From Deinococcus aquatilis DSM 23025 (GTDB taxonomy: Bacteria; Deinococcota; Deinococci; Deinococcales; Deinococcaceae): a stretch of 9,417 nucleotides of DNA. Positions 1 to 5,679 of this stretch are shown piece after piece; positions within the stretch are counted from its first letter, which is position 1; each line of letters begins with the position of its first letter. The DNA lies in NCBI RefSeq assembly GCF_000378445.1, contig NZ_KB899774.1, positions 1 through 9,417 of the forward strand, in the 5' to 3' direction. Position numbers and translations under genes: made by a program. The notes beneath the pieces are model-generated. The model was not told the DNA's origin and did no database searches. It saw nothing but the letters and a program-made list of their open reading frames with translations.

Positions 1-1
1 G

Positions 2-205
2 TCACTCGGCGCTGGGTTACGCCACGCCTTGGTCTACACTCACCTCATCGGCGAAGGCTCGCAACGCCGCTTGAAGAATTTTTTGGAGCACTACCCCCTG
101 AAGGCTGTAAATACTTTGATTTGCCATGGTGTCCTCTCAGCGAAAGAGGGTCGCGGCATGTGCCTAAGGATGAGTCCTCGCCTTCCCATCTTGCGACCCG
201 GCTGA
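2..205 (+). pseudogene. possible decayed 3' end of a tyrosine recombinase
   Basis: The frame open from the window edge to the TGA at 203-205 contains RHALVYTHLIGEG (residues 7-19 of the frame), which resembles the end of a tyrosine recombinase, where a nucleophilic Tyr lies in a T-x-x-Y-x-H-L context. The neighbouring frame reads SALGYAT just before it, like the LGHA box that should precede the Tyr, but the usual residues between the two boxes are missing. This suggests a small deletion and frameshift in an old integrase gene. The residues after about position 40 of the frame look non-coding. The match rests on a short motif, so this could be chance. Confidence 0.2.
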
Positions 206-459
206 AAAGAGCAGGGTAATCTGGGGTACTGCGCCGCGGTTTGCCATGTCTGCCTGGAAGGACAGATGCGAGGGGGAAGGGCTACGGCCACGCTCCACAC
301 AAAGCGTACAGCAAAAGCAAGGGATTAACGGGCATGCAAGTGGCATGTCGTTAGTTACAAAGGATAGTCAGGGTCTCGGTTTCCTATCGCAGGAGCCTTG
401 AAAGATAGTGGCTTGCGAGTGAAGAATCATCACGCCATCGGACCATCAGAAACTCCGAC
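206..459. other. non-coding stretch, no gene recognised
   Basis: No convincing gene is seen here. The short open frames on the minus strand have no family resemblance, are rich in Arg, Ser and Pro as chance frames are, and have no ribosome binding site. The only small pattern noted is GGCATG repeated 11 bp apart (around 329-345). The stretch lies downstream of the minus-strand gene ending at 460. No T-rich terminator hairpin was found. Confidence 0.4.
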
Positions 460-996
460 TCAGCTCATCTTGCCTAGATTGCATTCCAGTGCTTGAGATT
501 CGCCAGCGTCAAAACTATAGGCCCGACCAGCCAGCGTTCCCTTGTCCCATCCCACCACCACCAGAATATGACAGCCATCGAAGAGGCCTTGCGAAGCTCC
601 CAAATGCAGCCACGTCAGATCTTCCCGGATGTCTGGAAGAGAGCTGTTTGGATAGGCAATCCAGTTGCCCTGCCAGTCAACCTGCTCTCCATGCACTGCG
701 GCTACGCAATCGCTCCATCCAAACGCGTAACGCTCGTCAACGGTCAAGACCGTTGCATCAGCATCGGCATACCACCAAGGAAAGCCGCTTGGACTTGCGA
801 GCAGCACGTCCAGAACGCCGTCTCTCAATGAGCCAAACAGGAGTCCCCCACGCAGCCGGCCCGGAGCATAGAGCTGCTCCAGCAGCTGGCGGCGCGCTTC
901 CGAAGCAAATTGGACGTGCTCTGGGGGCATCACTTCTTCGTCTGTTCGTAGACGATGATCTGGAAGGAGGCCTAGAAATCGCTGTCGAGCACGCAT
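460..996 (-). CDS. JAB/MPN-like protein with degenerate metal site
   Basis: This 178-residue protein has the outline of a JAB/MPN (Mov34) domain, the fold of Zn-dependent isopeptidases that act on ubiquitin-like conjugates. RGGLLFG (residues 49-55) matches the strand where active members read E-x-GG-x-L-x-G. GNWIAYPNSSLPDIREDL (110-127) matches the G-x-WHxHP...P...D metal motif. The two His that would bind Zn are replaced by Ile113 and Tyr115, and the catalytic Glu position is Leu48; Trp112, Pro116 and Asp126 are kept. I infer a JAB-fold pseudoenzyme with a structural or binding role. The ATG at 996 is the first possible start, since the frame is closed by a TGA 24 bp upstream; Met23 is an alternative. 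The gene is divergent from an XRE regulator that may control it. The fold assignment is motif-based and moderately sure; the loss of the HxH pair is plain if the alignment is right. Confidence 0.6.
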   Translation of the reverse strand: MRARQRFLGLLPDHRLRTDEEVMPPEHVQFASEARRQLLEQLYAPGRLRGGLLFGSLRDGVLDVLLASPSGFPWWYADADATVLTVDERYAFGWSDCVAAVHGEQVDWQGNWIAYPNSSLPDIREDLTWLHLGASQGLFDGCHILVVVGWDKGTLAGRAYSFDAGESQALECNLGKMS

Positions 997-1068
997 GCCG
1001 AATGATACCAGAGATAGTGTTCAACACGATGTACTGTAGACTTCTAATCTTCGGCCCGGCTCATAGTT
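997..1068. promoter_or_regulatory. divergent promoter region with dyad GTGTT-C-AACAC
   Basis: This 72-bp gap separates the divergent JAB-like and XRE genes and must hold both promoters. It contains a perfect 11-bp dyad, GTGTTCAACAC, at 1017-1027, about 20 bp from the JAB-like start codon. A dyad in a gap next to an XRE gene is the usual place for an autoregulatory operator. No convincing -35/-10 pair could be picked, and the dyad is short. Confidence 0.35.
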
Positions 1069-1299
1069 GTGGCAGTGTCTGCCTCCCCCCACCGTGCCCG
1101 AGAACGCTTTGCTGCCGCCCTGCTGCGCCTCCGCCAGGAGCGGGGCTGGTCACAAGAAGAACTGGCCGCCCAAGCCAAGCTGCACCGCAACTACGTAGGC
1201 TCCATCGAGCGTGCGGAACGCAATGTCGGTGTCGACAACATGGAAAAAATTGCAAAAGCGTTAAACACTTCCCTCAGTGAAATGCTGCGCGAAGACTAG
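1069..1299 (+). CDS. XRE-family HTH transcriptional regulator (C-protein-like)
   Basis: This 76-residue protein is almost only a Cro/C1-type helix-turn-helix domain. Helix 2 is SQEELAAQA (residues 28-36) and the recognition helix lies in LHRNYVGSIERAERN (38-52), followed by VDNMEKIAKALNTSLSEML, the last helices of the five-helix fold. Size and sequence, especially HRNYVGSIERAERN, are typical of restriction-modification controller (C) proteins and similar small autoregulators, which bind DNA as dimers at dyads in their own promoter. No methylase or nuclease gene is present in the window, so a restriction role is not supported. The start is a GTG at 1069; a second GTG at 1075 is possible. The gene is divergent from the JAB-like gene, which is the likeliest target, and stops 57 bp before dinB on the same strand, so co-transcription with dinB is possible. 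Confidence 0.85.
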   Translation: MAVSASPHRARERFAAALLRLRQERGWSQEELAAQAKLHRNYVGSIERAERNVGVDNMEKIAKALNTSLSEMLRED

Positions 1300-1356
1300 G
1301 CGTAAGCTTCCGTTCACGGTATGTGCTCGCTGAGCTTGTTAATCTGAACCTTCAAG

Positions 1357-2103
1357 ATGCGCAAGATCGTGCATGTGGACGCAGACGCATTTTTTGCGAG
1401 CGTGGAACTTCGGGACAACCCGGCACTGCGTGGCCAGGCCGTCGCTGTGGCCTATCACGGGCCCCGGAGCGTGGTCACGACCGCCACCTATGAGGCCCGC
1501 CAGTATGGCGTTCGCAACGCCCTGCCCCTCCGAACGGCTCTGGCGCGCTGTCCACACTTGATCGTCGTCGAACCCCGCATGGACGCCTACCGCGAAGCCA
1601 GTGAGATCATTCAGGGTGTCTTCCGGGAGTTCACAGACTTGGTCGAACCGCTGAGCCTGGATGAAGCGTACCTGGATCTCACCGAACCCAAGCAGGGCCC
1701 GCCCAGTGCCACGCGGATCGCTCAGGAAATACGGCACTTGGTTCCTGCCCGCACAGGAGGTTTAACCGTTTCTGCGGGGGTCAGTGTGAACAAGATGCTG
1801 CCCAAACTCGGCAGCGGTATGAACAAGCCGGACGGCCTGACCGTCATCCTGCCAGAAAAGGCGGATGCCTTGATTGCCAAACTACCTGTCGAGGACTTCT
1901 TCGGCATCGGGCCGGTCACTGCCGCGCGACTGCAGCGCATGGGCGTCCAGACGGGAGCCGACCTGCGACAGTTGTCATTGGCGGAACTAACGACCACCTT
2001 TGGCGTGCAGGGGGCGCATATGTACGCCATTGCGCGGGGACAGGATGACCGGCCCGTGGATCCCAGTGACGACCGCAAAAGCGTCGGAACGGAAGATACC
2101 TAA
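1357..2103 (+). CDS. dinB: truncated Pol IV: palm, fingers and thumb only
   Basis: As the sequence stands, translation from the ATG at 1357 gives 248 residues ending KSVGTEDT. All catalytic residues are present, but the little-finger domain that grips DNA and binds the sliding clamp is absent. From what is known of Y-family polymerases, such a fragment would be expected to have little processivity and poor recruitment. It is the first part of the broken dinB gene rather than a distinct gene. Confidence 0.6.
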   Translation: MRKIVHVDADAFFASVELRDNPALRGQAVAVAYHGPRSVVTTATYEARQYGVRNALPLRTALARCPHLIVVEPRMDAYREASEIIQGVFREFTDLVEPLSLDEAYLDLTEPKQGPPSATRIAQEIRHLVPARTGGLTVSAGVSVNKMLPKLGSGMNKPDGLTVILPEKADALIAKLPVEDFFGIGPVTAARLQRMGVQTGADLRQLSLAELTTTFGVQGAHMYAIARGQDDRPVDPSDDRKSVGTEDT

Positions 2104-2130
2104 GATACGGATCTGCAGGGACTCGGTAAC

Positions 2131-2427
2131 ATGCACAATCAGCTGACGGGACTCTGTGAAAGGACGAGTCGGCGATTGATCAAACACGGCCTGGCCGGAC
2201 GGGTCGTGGCCATCAAGGTGAAGTTCAGCAATTTCGAGCTGGTCAGCCGCCAGCTAAGTCTGCCCGCTCCAGTGCAGTCGGCTGCCGAACTGGAACGGGT
2301 GGCGAGGCATCTGCTGACGGTAGATTTTGTGGGCAGCCGTGCGGTGCGGCTGTTGGGGGTAAGTGTCAGCGGCTTGGTGAATCCAGAAGGGCGAGATGTG
2401 GTGGTGCCCTTATTCACTGTGGTCTGA
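2131..2427 (+). CDS. detached Pol IV little-finger domain
   Basis: This frame starts ten codons after the TAA, in the same frame as the upstream dinB part. Its 98 residues hold the little-finger (polymerase-associated) domain: LCERTSRRLIKHGLAGRVVAIKVKFSNFE, then LERVARHLL and VRLLGVSVSGLVNPEG, ending VVPLFTVV. CAGGGA lies about nine bases before the ATG at 2131, so separate translation, and even reassembly with the first part, cannot be excluded. The likelier view is that this is the 3' remnant of one broken gene. Confidence 0.5.
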   Translation: MHNQLTGLCERTSRRLIKHGLAGRVVAIKVKFSNFELVSRQLSLPAPVQSAAELERVARHLLTVDFVGSRAVRLLGVSVSGLVNPEGRDVVVPLFTVV

Positions 2428-2493
2428 AGGAACAACTCCAGAGACGCTGCATCAGGAGAAGAGCAACTTGAATTCCGCTGACCTGACTCCAGC

Positions 2494-2934
2494 TCACATA
2501 GCCCACGTGGGTTTGGGAACTGCCAAATAAAGTGCTCTCACTTGGGCAGGCATCTGCTCTGAGGCGCCTCCCACTCTCCACATCCTATCAAGGCCATGCA
2601 GGGCCTCTTCTTGGATTAGAGCCTCTGGGCGAGCCAGCGCCATGAGGAGAGCTTGCTCTGCCGCTTCTGGATGCAGCGTCCAAGCACTAGCAATACCACA
2701 CACAATGTCAGTTATGACGCGGTAGTCAAGGTGAGCATGTGTACGCACCATCTTGGTGAGGAGGATGTAGTGTTGGTCGGCAACAGCGCAAATTGCTCCT
2801 TCGTTGTCTCGATCAGGGCGCAGGGCGCAAACAGTTTGTTCTAACAAAAACCGGGCCGCTTCGTCTTCTTTTTGGAGTAGGAGAGAATCCGTTTTCTCAT
2901 CTGTGTGGACAGACACTGATTGGATGTTCTTCAT
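2494..2934 (-). CDS. hypothetical helical protein, HEAT-repeat-like
   Basis: This protein of about 146 residues belongs to no family I can name. It is predicted to be all-helical. The stretch HPEAAEQALLMALARPEALIQEEALHGLDRM has the spacing of a HEAT-type repeat (paired helices, with A-L-x-G-L in the second), which usually mediates protein-protein contacts. There is no signal peptide, membrane segment or obvious catalytic motif. I chose the ATG at 2934 because GAGAGGG lies about eight bases upstream; the frame is open to a GTG at 2985, and an ATG at 2964 is also possible, but neither has a ribosome binding site. It converges on dinB, whose frame ends 66 bp away, and seems to be transcribed alone. 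The coding call rests on a consistent amino-acid composition and the helical pattern. Confidence 0.65.
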   Translation of the reverse strand: MKNIQSVSVHTDEKTDSLLLQKEDEAARFLLEQTVCALRPDRDNEGAICAVADQHYILLTKMVRTHAHLDYRVITDIVCGIASAWTLHPEAAEQALLMALARPEALIQEEALHGLDRMWRVGGASEQMPAQVRALYLAVPKPTWAM

Positions 2935-2985
2935 GTCAGTCACCCTCTCTTCAACCTTGACCATGCACGGCTCTGAAAGGATCAC

Positions 2986-3218
2986 CTGTCGACACTGAGC
3001 CGCCTACCGCTCAGAGCAAGCAGGGTCGGTCAATCCAGTGAGACTGCCCGTGTCACAGACAGCCCAGCATAGAGTGCAGCAGCGTTTGGTTAAGGCATTG
3101 TTGAATGCTGTAGCGCCAATTCCCCCACAGCAGCGCGGGCAGGTGGTCAGCGGCAAAGGGTCTGGTCAGGGAGGCGGTGCAGCACATACGCCTCCGGCCT
3201 TGGCCGGGATCTGATCAT
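2986..3218. other. intergenic gap with a GC-rich hairpin at 3194-3207
   Basis: The gap lies between two minus-strand genes. CCGGCC-TT-GGCCGG at 3194-3207 is a perfect inverted repeat starting about 12 bp after the stop of the 3219-3935 gene, the right place for its transcription terminator. It has no following T-run in either direction, so a classical intrinsic terminator is not shown. No gene or other signal was recognised in the remainder. Confidence 0.35.
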
Positions 3219-3935
3219 TCACGGGCCTCCCCCGGTCGCGATGACCATGCAGGGCCGTTCAATCAGATCGGGCCGCCCCCGCATCAGGCAACCAAGCATG
3301 GTGTGCAGGAGCACCTGATCGGGACATTGTTGCGTGCCGTAATGCCAGGGACGCCGTAACAGGGCGTACAGGGGGTCTGGGGAAAACAATTGCGACATGA
3401 AGGCCCCCAGGTCAGATAAGCGGGCCAGGGCGATGTCTGCCGGGGCATGGAGCGCCTCCACACTGTCCCGCAGTTCACCGGGCTTGACCTGAAGCAGGCG
3501 CTGCACCACCAGGGCCTCAGCCGGATAGGGCGGCAAATACCCCTTCTGCGGTTGGTAGTGCAGGTATGGCAGGAGTGGACGGTATCGCGAGTTGGGGGAC
3601 AAGACACTTAGAGTCGCCACCCCCAGTTGCTCTGCGGCTGGCCCGAGAAGGTCTTGGTGGCCCAATCGCACGGCAGCTGGCCAGCAAATGGACTGTCCAT
3701 CAGGCGTCACTCGCACCGCCCGAAACAGGTCACGCAAGCGGAGCGCTTGGAAACGCTCGTGCTTGAGCAGCGCTGTCAAATCCAGCAAGCGCGTTTCTTG
3801 CTCGTCGAAGGTCACCCACACCTGAGCACGCCCTGGCTCCGGCAGCACCTCACTGATGCCCTTCCACTCTGGGTGTGAGGGGACAACACCAGATCGGTCT
3901 GAAACAGTGGCAGGATCGGCTCCGGGCATGCTCAC
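3219..3935 (-). CDS. DUF2442-like protein, paralogue 1, with helical C-terminal module
   Basis: This 238-residue protein has an N-terminal part like DUF2442: GISEVLPE (26-33), a strand VWVTFDE (39-45), LDLTALL (51-57), DLFRAVRVTPDG (69-80) and ICWPAAVRL (83-91). DUF2442 proteins are small and poorly understood; some sit beside toxin-antitoxin-type partners. The C-terminal part is helical, with SRYRPLLPYL (116-125) and LLRRPWHYG (192-200). Both parts align with the protein at 4667-5326, so the two are paralogues. No catalytic motif or membrane segment is seen. The start is a GTG at 3935 with no ribosome binding site; MSMP there aligns with MSLP of the paralogue, and an ATG at 3929 is the alternative. 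It is divergent from an XRE regulator across 54 bp that hold a near-palindromic operator, so repression by that regulator is likely. The function is unknown; an antitoxin-like or regulatory role is a guess. Confidence 0.75.
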   Translation of the reverse strand: MSMPGADPATVSDRSGVVPSHPEWKGISEVLPEPGRAQVWVTFDEQETRLLDLTALLKHERFQALRLRDLFRAVRVTPDGQSICWPAAVRLGHQDLLGPAAEQLGVATLSVLSPNSRYRPLLPYLHYQPQKGYLPPYPAEALVVQRLLQVKPGELRDSVEALHAPADIALARLSDLGAFMSQLFSPDPLYALLRRPWHYGTQQCPDQVLLHTMLGCLMRGRPDLIERPCMVIATGGGP

Positions 3936-3937
3936 AA

Positions 3938-3970
3938 CGTATCAAATATGGTGACACCAAATATGAAGTA
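3938..3970. promoter_or_regulatory. near-palindromic operator in divergent promoter
   Basis: The core TGGTG-A-CACCA (3949-3959) is a perfect dyad. It extends to arms of 12 bp (3942-3953 and 3955-3966) with 10 of 12 positions paired. The whole 33-bp stretch aligns without gaps to the perfect palindrome at 5338-5370, with 23 of 33 identical including GTATCAAAT and the central TGACA. It lies between the starts of the DUF2442-like gene and the XRE gene. It also contains CAAATATG twice, 15 bp apart (3943 and 3958). It is probably the binding site of the adjacent XRE protein. Confidence 0.7.
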
Positions 3971-3989
3971 GGCGAGAGGGGGTATCTGC

Positions 3990-4283
3990 ATGAAGCCTTG
4001 GGCCATGTCTGCTGGCCTGTCCCCTGACCCTACTCTCAACTTGGAAGAGGTTTACCTGCAGCAATTGGGCCTCCGGATCCGCGCTCAACGACAAGCCCAG
4101 AAGATCGGCCTAGAGGGTTTAGCCGATACTGTGGGCATCCACCGCACCCACCTCTGGAAGATTGAAAAGGGACAGCTTAATGCAGGCATTTACACCTATG
4201 AACGGATTGCCCGTGCGTTAGGAAGCCGCCTACAAGAGCTGTTGCCTGAGATGAGGTCGCCCGGATCAACGCCAAACGGGTAG
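3990..4283 (+). CDS. XRE-family HTH transcriptional regulator
   Basis: This 97-residue protein has a Cro/C1-type helix-turn-helix from about residue 25 to 86: LGLRIRAQR (26-34), helix 2 LEGLADTVG (41-49), recognition helix HRTHLWKIEKG (51-61), then YTYERIARALGSRLQELL. There is no second domain, so it should act as a DNA-binding dimer without a ligand domain. The ATG at 3990 is supported by GAGAGGGGG about seven bases upstream. A dyad of the kind bound by such proteins covers its promoter, which points to autorepression and co-control of the divergent DUF2442-like gene. A closely related palindrome before the second paralogue gene suggests that it also acts there in trans. It is only distantly similar to the XRE protein at 1069-1299. 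The family call is firm; the targets are inferred. Confidence 0.88.
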   Translation: MKPWAMSAGLSPDPTLNLEEVYLQQLGLRIRAQRQAQKIGLEGLADTVGIHRTHLWKIEKGQLNAGIYTYERIARALGSRLQELLPEMRSPGSTPNG

Positions 4284-4666
4284 CATTCGACTTGTAGGCA
4301 CGTCGCACTGACTCCACCCTCGCCCTGTAGGCAAGGCGAAGAGCAACCCAACCTATACGCTATTCATTTCGGCTCCTGTTGCTCAACCAAGGTGTGCGGT
4401 TGCCAGGCCCTCCAAGAAGCGGTTGCGCCGTCCCCCAACTGGTCACTCTGGTTCTACACCAAGTGTCCATCCTGACGCGGGCCATAAGGCCCGGCAAGGG
4501 CAGTGAAGCATGACCTTTACAGGCCAAGAGAGATGACAGTTTGATTCAGTAACCTTTTGCAGCTTGAAAGCAACCCACACTTGTTATTGACCCGGTTCAA
4601 CCACTGCTTCAATCCTCCCGGGAAAGTGGTCTGTGCAAGTTGGCACAGAGCGGGGACTGCCGACGC
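4284..4666. other. 383-bp intergenic gap with two hairpins
   Basis: This gap lies between the ends of the converging XRE gene and the second DUF2442-like gene. It holds CGGGCC-ATAA-GGCCCG at 4478-4493 and TCTGTGC-AAGTTG-GCACAGA at 4630-4649. The second starts about 17 bp after the stop of the 4667-5326 gene and could end its transcript. Neither is followed by a T-run. TGTAGGCA occurs twice near the XRE stop (about 4294 and 4326). No gene was recognised. Confidence 0.4.
4630..4649 (-). terminator. possible terminator hairpin after paralogue 2
   Basis: A 7-bp perfect stem with a 6-base loop lies just beyond the stop codon of the minus-strand gene ending at 4667. The position suits a terminator, but there is no U-tract. 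Confidence 0.3.
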
Positions 4667-5326
4667 TCACGTCCGTCCCAGGCGAAACGGATGCGGATAC
4701 AGGTTGGCTTCGACCACATGTAGATCTCCACTTTGGATAGCGGCCAGCGGAGTGGGCCAGAGGAGAGCGCTACGCCCCACAGAACCATGCCAATGCCAAC
4801 GCAGCAACTGATGAATCTCTCGCTGTGCAATTGAATAGGCCTGAGACAAAGCCAAGACTAAATCCAGCAGGCGACGATGAAGCAGAGCTGCTGACACAGG
4901 ATAATGCTGTTGAAAAGCGGCCAACGTAGACTCATCAATGTTCAGCCGAGCGAGAAGAAGACGAAGTGAAACTGCTTGGTCGGATACAGGTTTAAGGTAT
5001 CCCCGAAGTGGCCGGTAGAGCGCAGCTGAACTCAGGATGGACATGAGCTGCAGCATCCCAACATAGAAACCTGCATGAGCCTCAACTTGAATGGTGTGGA
5101 GACTCAGTTCCAAATCATCTGCCCAACTCAGGAGTTGACCATCGGGCGCCAGTTGCACTCGGGACCAACTTTCCCAGGTCCAGGAAGCGGCGTGAGCTTG
5201 CTGCAACCGCTGACAATCCATCAAGAGAACCTGTCCAGTGTCTAGGGCCAACCAAAGATGCGAAGGGCGCTCTGGAATCACCTGCCGGATGCCAGTGGCG
5301 GCGAGCAGGGGAAGAGGTAATGACAT
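4667..5326 (-). CDS. DUF2442-like protein, paralogue 2, with helical C-terminal module
   Basis: This 219-residue protein is a diverged paralogue of the one at 3219-3935. Matching blocks come in the same order: GIRQVIPE (12-19) with GISEVLPE, LWLALD (24-29) with VWVTFD, PDGQLLSWA (61-69) with PDGQSICWP, YRPLRGYL (104-111) with YRPLLPYL, and LLRWHWHG (174-181) with LLRRPWHYG. The N-terminal half is DUF2442-like but weaker than in paralogue 1; the rest is helical. No catalytic residues, signal peptide or membrane segment are evident. The ATG at 5326 has no Shine-Dalgarno sequence. CATTAT just upstream could be a -10 box, which would give a very short leader. A perfect 33-bp palindrome ends 12 bp before the start codon, so the gene is probably repressed, most simply by the XRE protein encoded at 3990-4283. 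No regulator gene lies next to it. Its function is unknown. Confidence 0.72.
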   Translation of the reverse strand: MSLPLPLLAATGIRQVIPERPSHLWLALDTGQVLLMDCQRLQQAHAASWTWESWSRVQLAPDGQLLSWADDLELSLHTIQVEAHAGFYVGMLQLMSILSSAALYRPLRGYLKPVSDQAVSLRLLLARLNIDESTLAAFQQHYPVSAALLHRRLLDLVLALSQAYSIAQREIHQLLRWHWHGSVGRSALLWPTPLAAIQSGDLHVVEANLYPHPFRLGRT

Positions 5327-5337
5327 AGATGCTATAA

Positions 5338-5370
5338 TGTATCAAATTAGATGACATCTAATTTGATACA
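5338..5370. promoter_or_regulatory. perfect 33-bp palindromic operator
   Basis: The arms are TGTATCAAATTAGATG (5338-5353) and its exact reverse complement (5355-5370) around a central A at 5354. The site lies immediately upstream of the minus-strand gene starting at 5326 and next to a possible -10 box (CATTAT on the minus strand), where a bound repressor would block RNA polymerase. It matches the site at 3938-3970 at 23 of 33 positions. Confidence 0.8.
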
Positions 5371-5679
5371 AATTCAATTAGCCGTCCTTAACCCGCTGAT
5401 GGCGCATCTGCTCAGCGGTCTGCGAAATGGAGTCAGCCCGACAGAAGCCTTGGCCTGTTAGCGTCTAGGAGCCACACGTAGAAATTTTGGCCAGAAGGAG
5501 GTGTGGAGGAATTGACTCACCTCCATTGCACCTACCTCAGTCAATAGATTTGTCCGATTGATGGCCTTAGTGCTGGTAGATCTTGCTCGCTGTTGCCCCT
5601 GGCGTACGAACAAGAGTATGTTGCCACTTAAACATCGACATTTAACTCAAGCACCATTGGCTCGGGAGGGCCCGATCTC
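5371..5679. other. 309-bp intergenic gap upstream of the recombinase operon
   Basis: No gene was recognised. It holds two overlapping inverted repeats, GGAGGTG (5497-5503) with CACCTCC (5518-5524), and ATTGACT (5511-5517) with AGTCAAT (5539-5545). Paired short arms about 20 bp apart could be recombinase core-binding sites, but this is only a guess. A possible promoter for the recombinase operon follows. Confidence 0.4.
5593..5622 (+). promoter_or_regulatory. possible sigma-70-type promoter of the recombinase operon
   Basis: TTGCCC (5593-5598) and TATGTT (5617-5622), 18 bp apart, each match the consensus hexamers at four of six positions. They lie about 60 bp before the start codon at 5680. 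Confidence 0.25.

Larger units (their letters stand above)
1357..2427 (+). pseudogene. dinB: DNA polymerase IV (Y-family), interrupted by an in-frame stop
   Basis: Read through one TAA at 2101-2103, this frame encodes a 356-position Pol IV, the normal length of about 350. Pol IV is a low-fidelity translesion polymerase that extends past damaged bases. The N-terminus MRKIVHVDADAFFASVE carries metal ligand Asp8 and steric-gate Phe13; SLDEAYLD (100-107) carries catalytic Asp102 and Glu103; the helix-hairpin-helix region around FFGIGPVTAARLQRMG is intact. After KSVGTEDT the TAA falls where Pol IV normally has an aromatic or aliphatic residue, then the same frame continues as DTDLQGLGNMHNQL into a complete little-finger domain. 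The VPLF near the end resembles a beta-clamp-binding motif. A single substitution such as TAC, TAT or TTA to TAA explains the break; there is no frameshift or lost codon. The rest is well conserved, so the mutation is recent, or it is a sequencing error. No Shine-Dalgarno precedes the ATG. Confidence 0.9.

Noticed and set aside
489..1280. Long plus-strand open frame (263 codons) across the JAB-like and XRE genes
   Set aside because: Its residues look random (rich in Arg, Pro, Ser), and it overlaps two better-supported genes in other frames.
1339..1737. Minus-strand frame of 132 codons inside dinB
   Set aside because: It is the antisense of a clearly conserved polymerase gene and has no family resemblance.
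2502..2511. CCCACGTGGG palindrome as a regulatory site
   Set aside because: It lies inside the last codons of the 2494-2934 gene, and a 10-bp palindrome is easily explained by chance there.
3177..3878. Several short plus-strand frames over the 3219-3935 gene
   Set aside because: They are antisense shadows; the minus-strand protein is supported by its paralogue at 4667-5326.
4521..4552. AGATGACAGTTTGATTCA as a third operator copy
   Set aside because: It shares GATGACA and TTTGAT with the 5338 palindrome, but only with a gap, has no dyad symmetry, and does not sit before a gene start.
4557..4811. Plus-strand frame of 84 codons over the end of paralogue 2
   Set aside because: Overlaps the supported minus-strand gene, has no ribosome binding site, and no recognisable motif.
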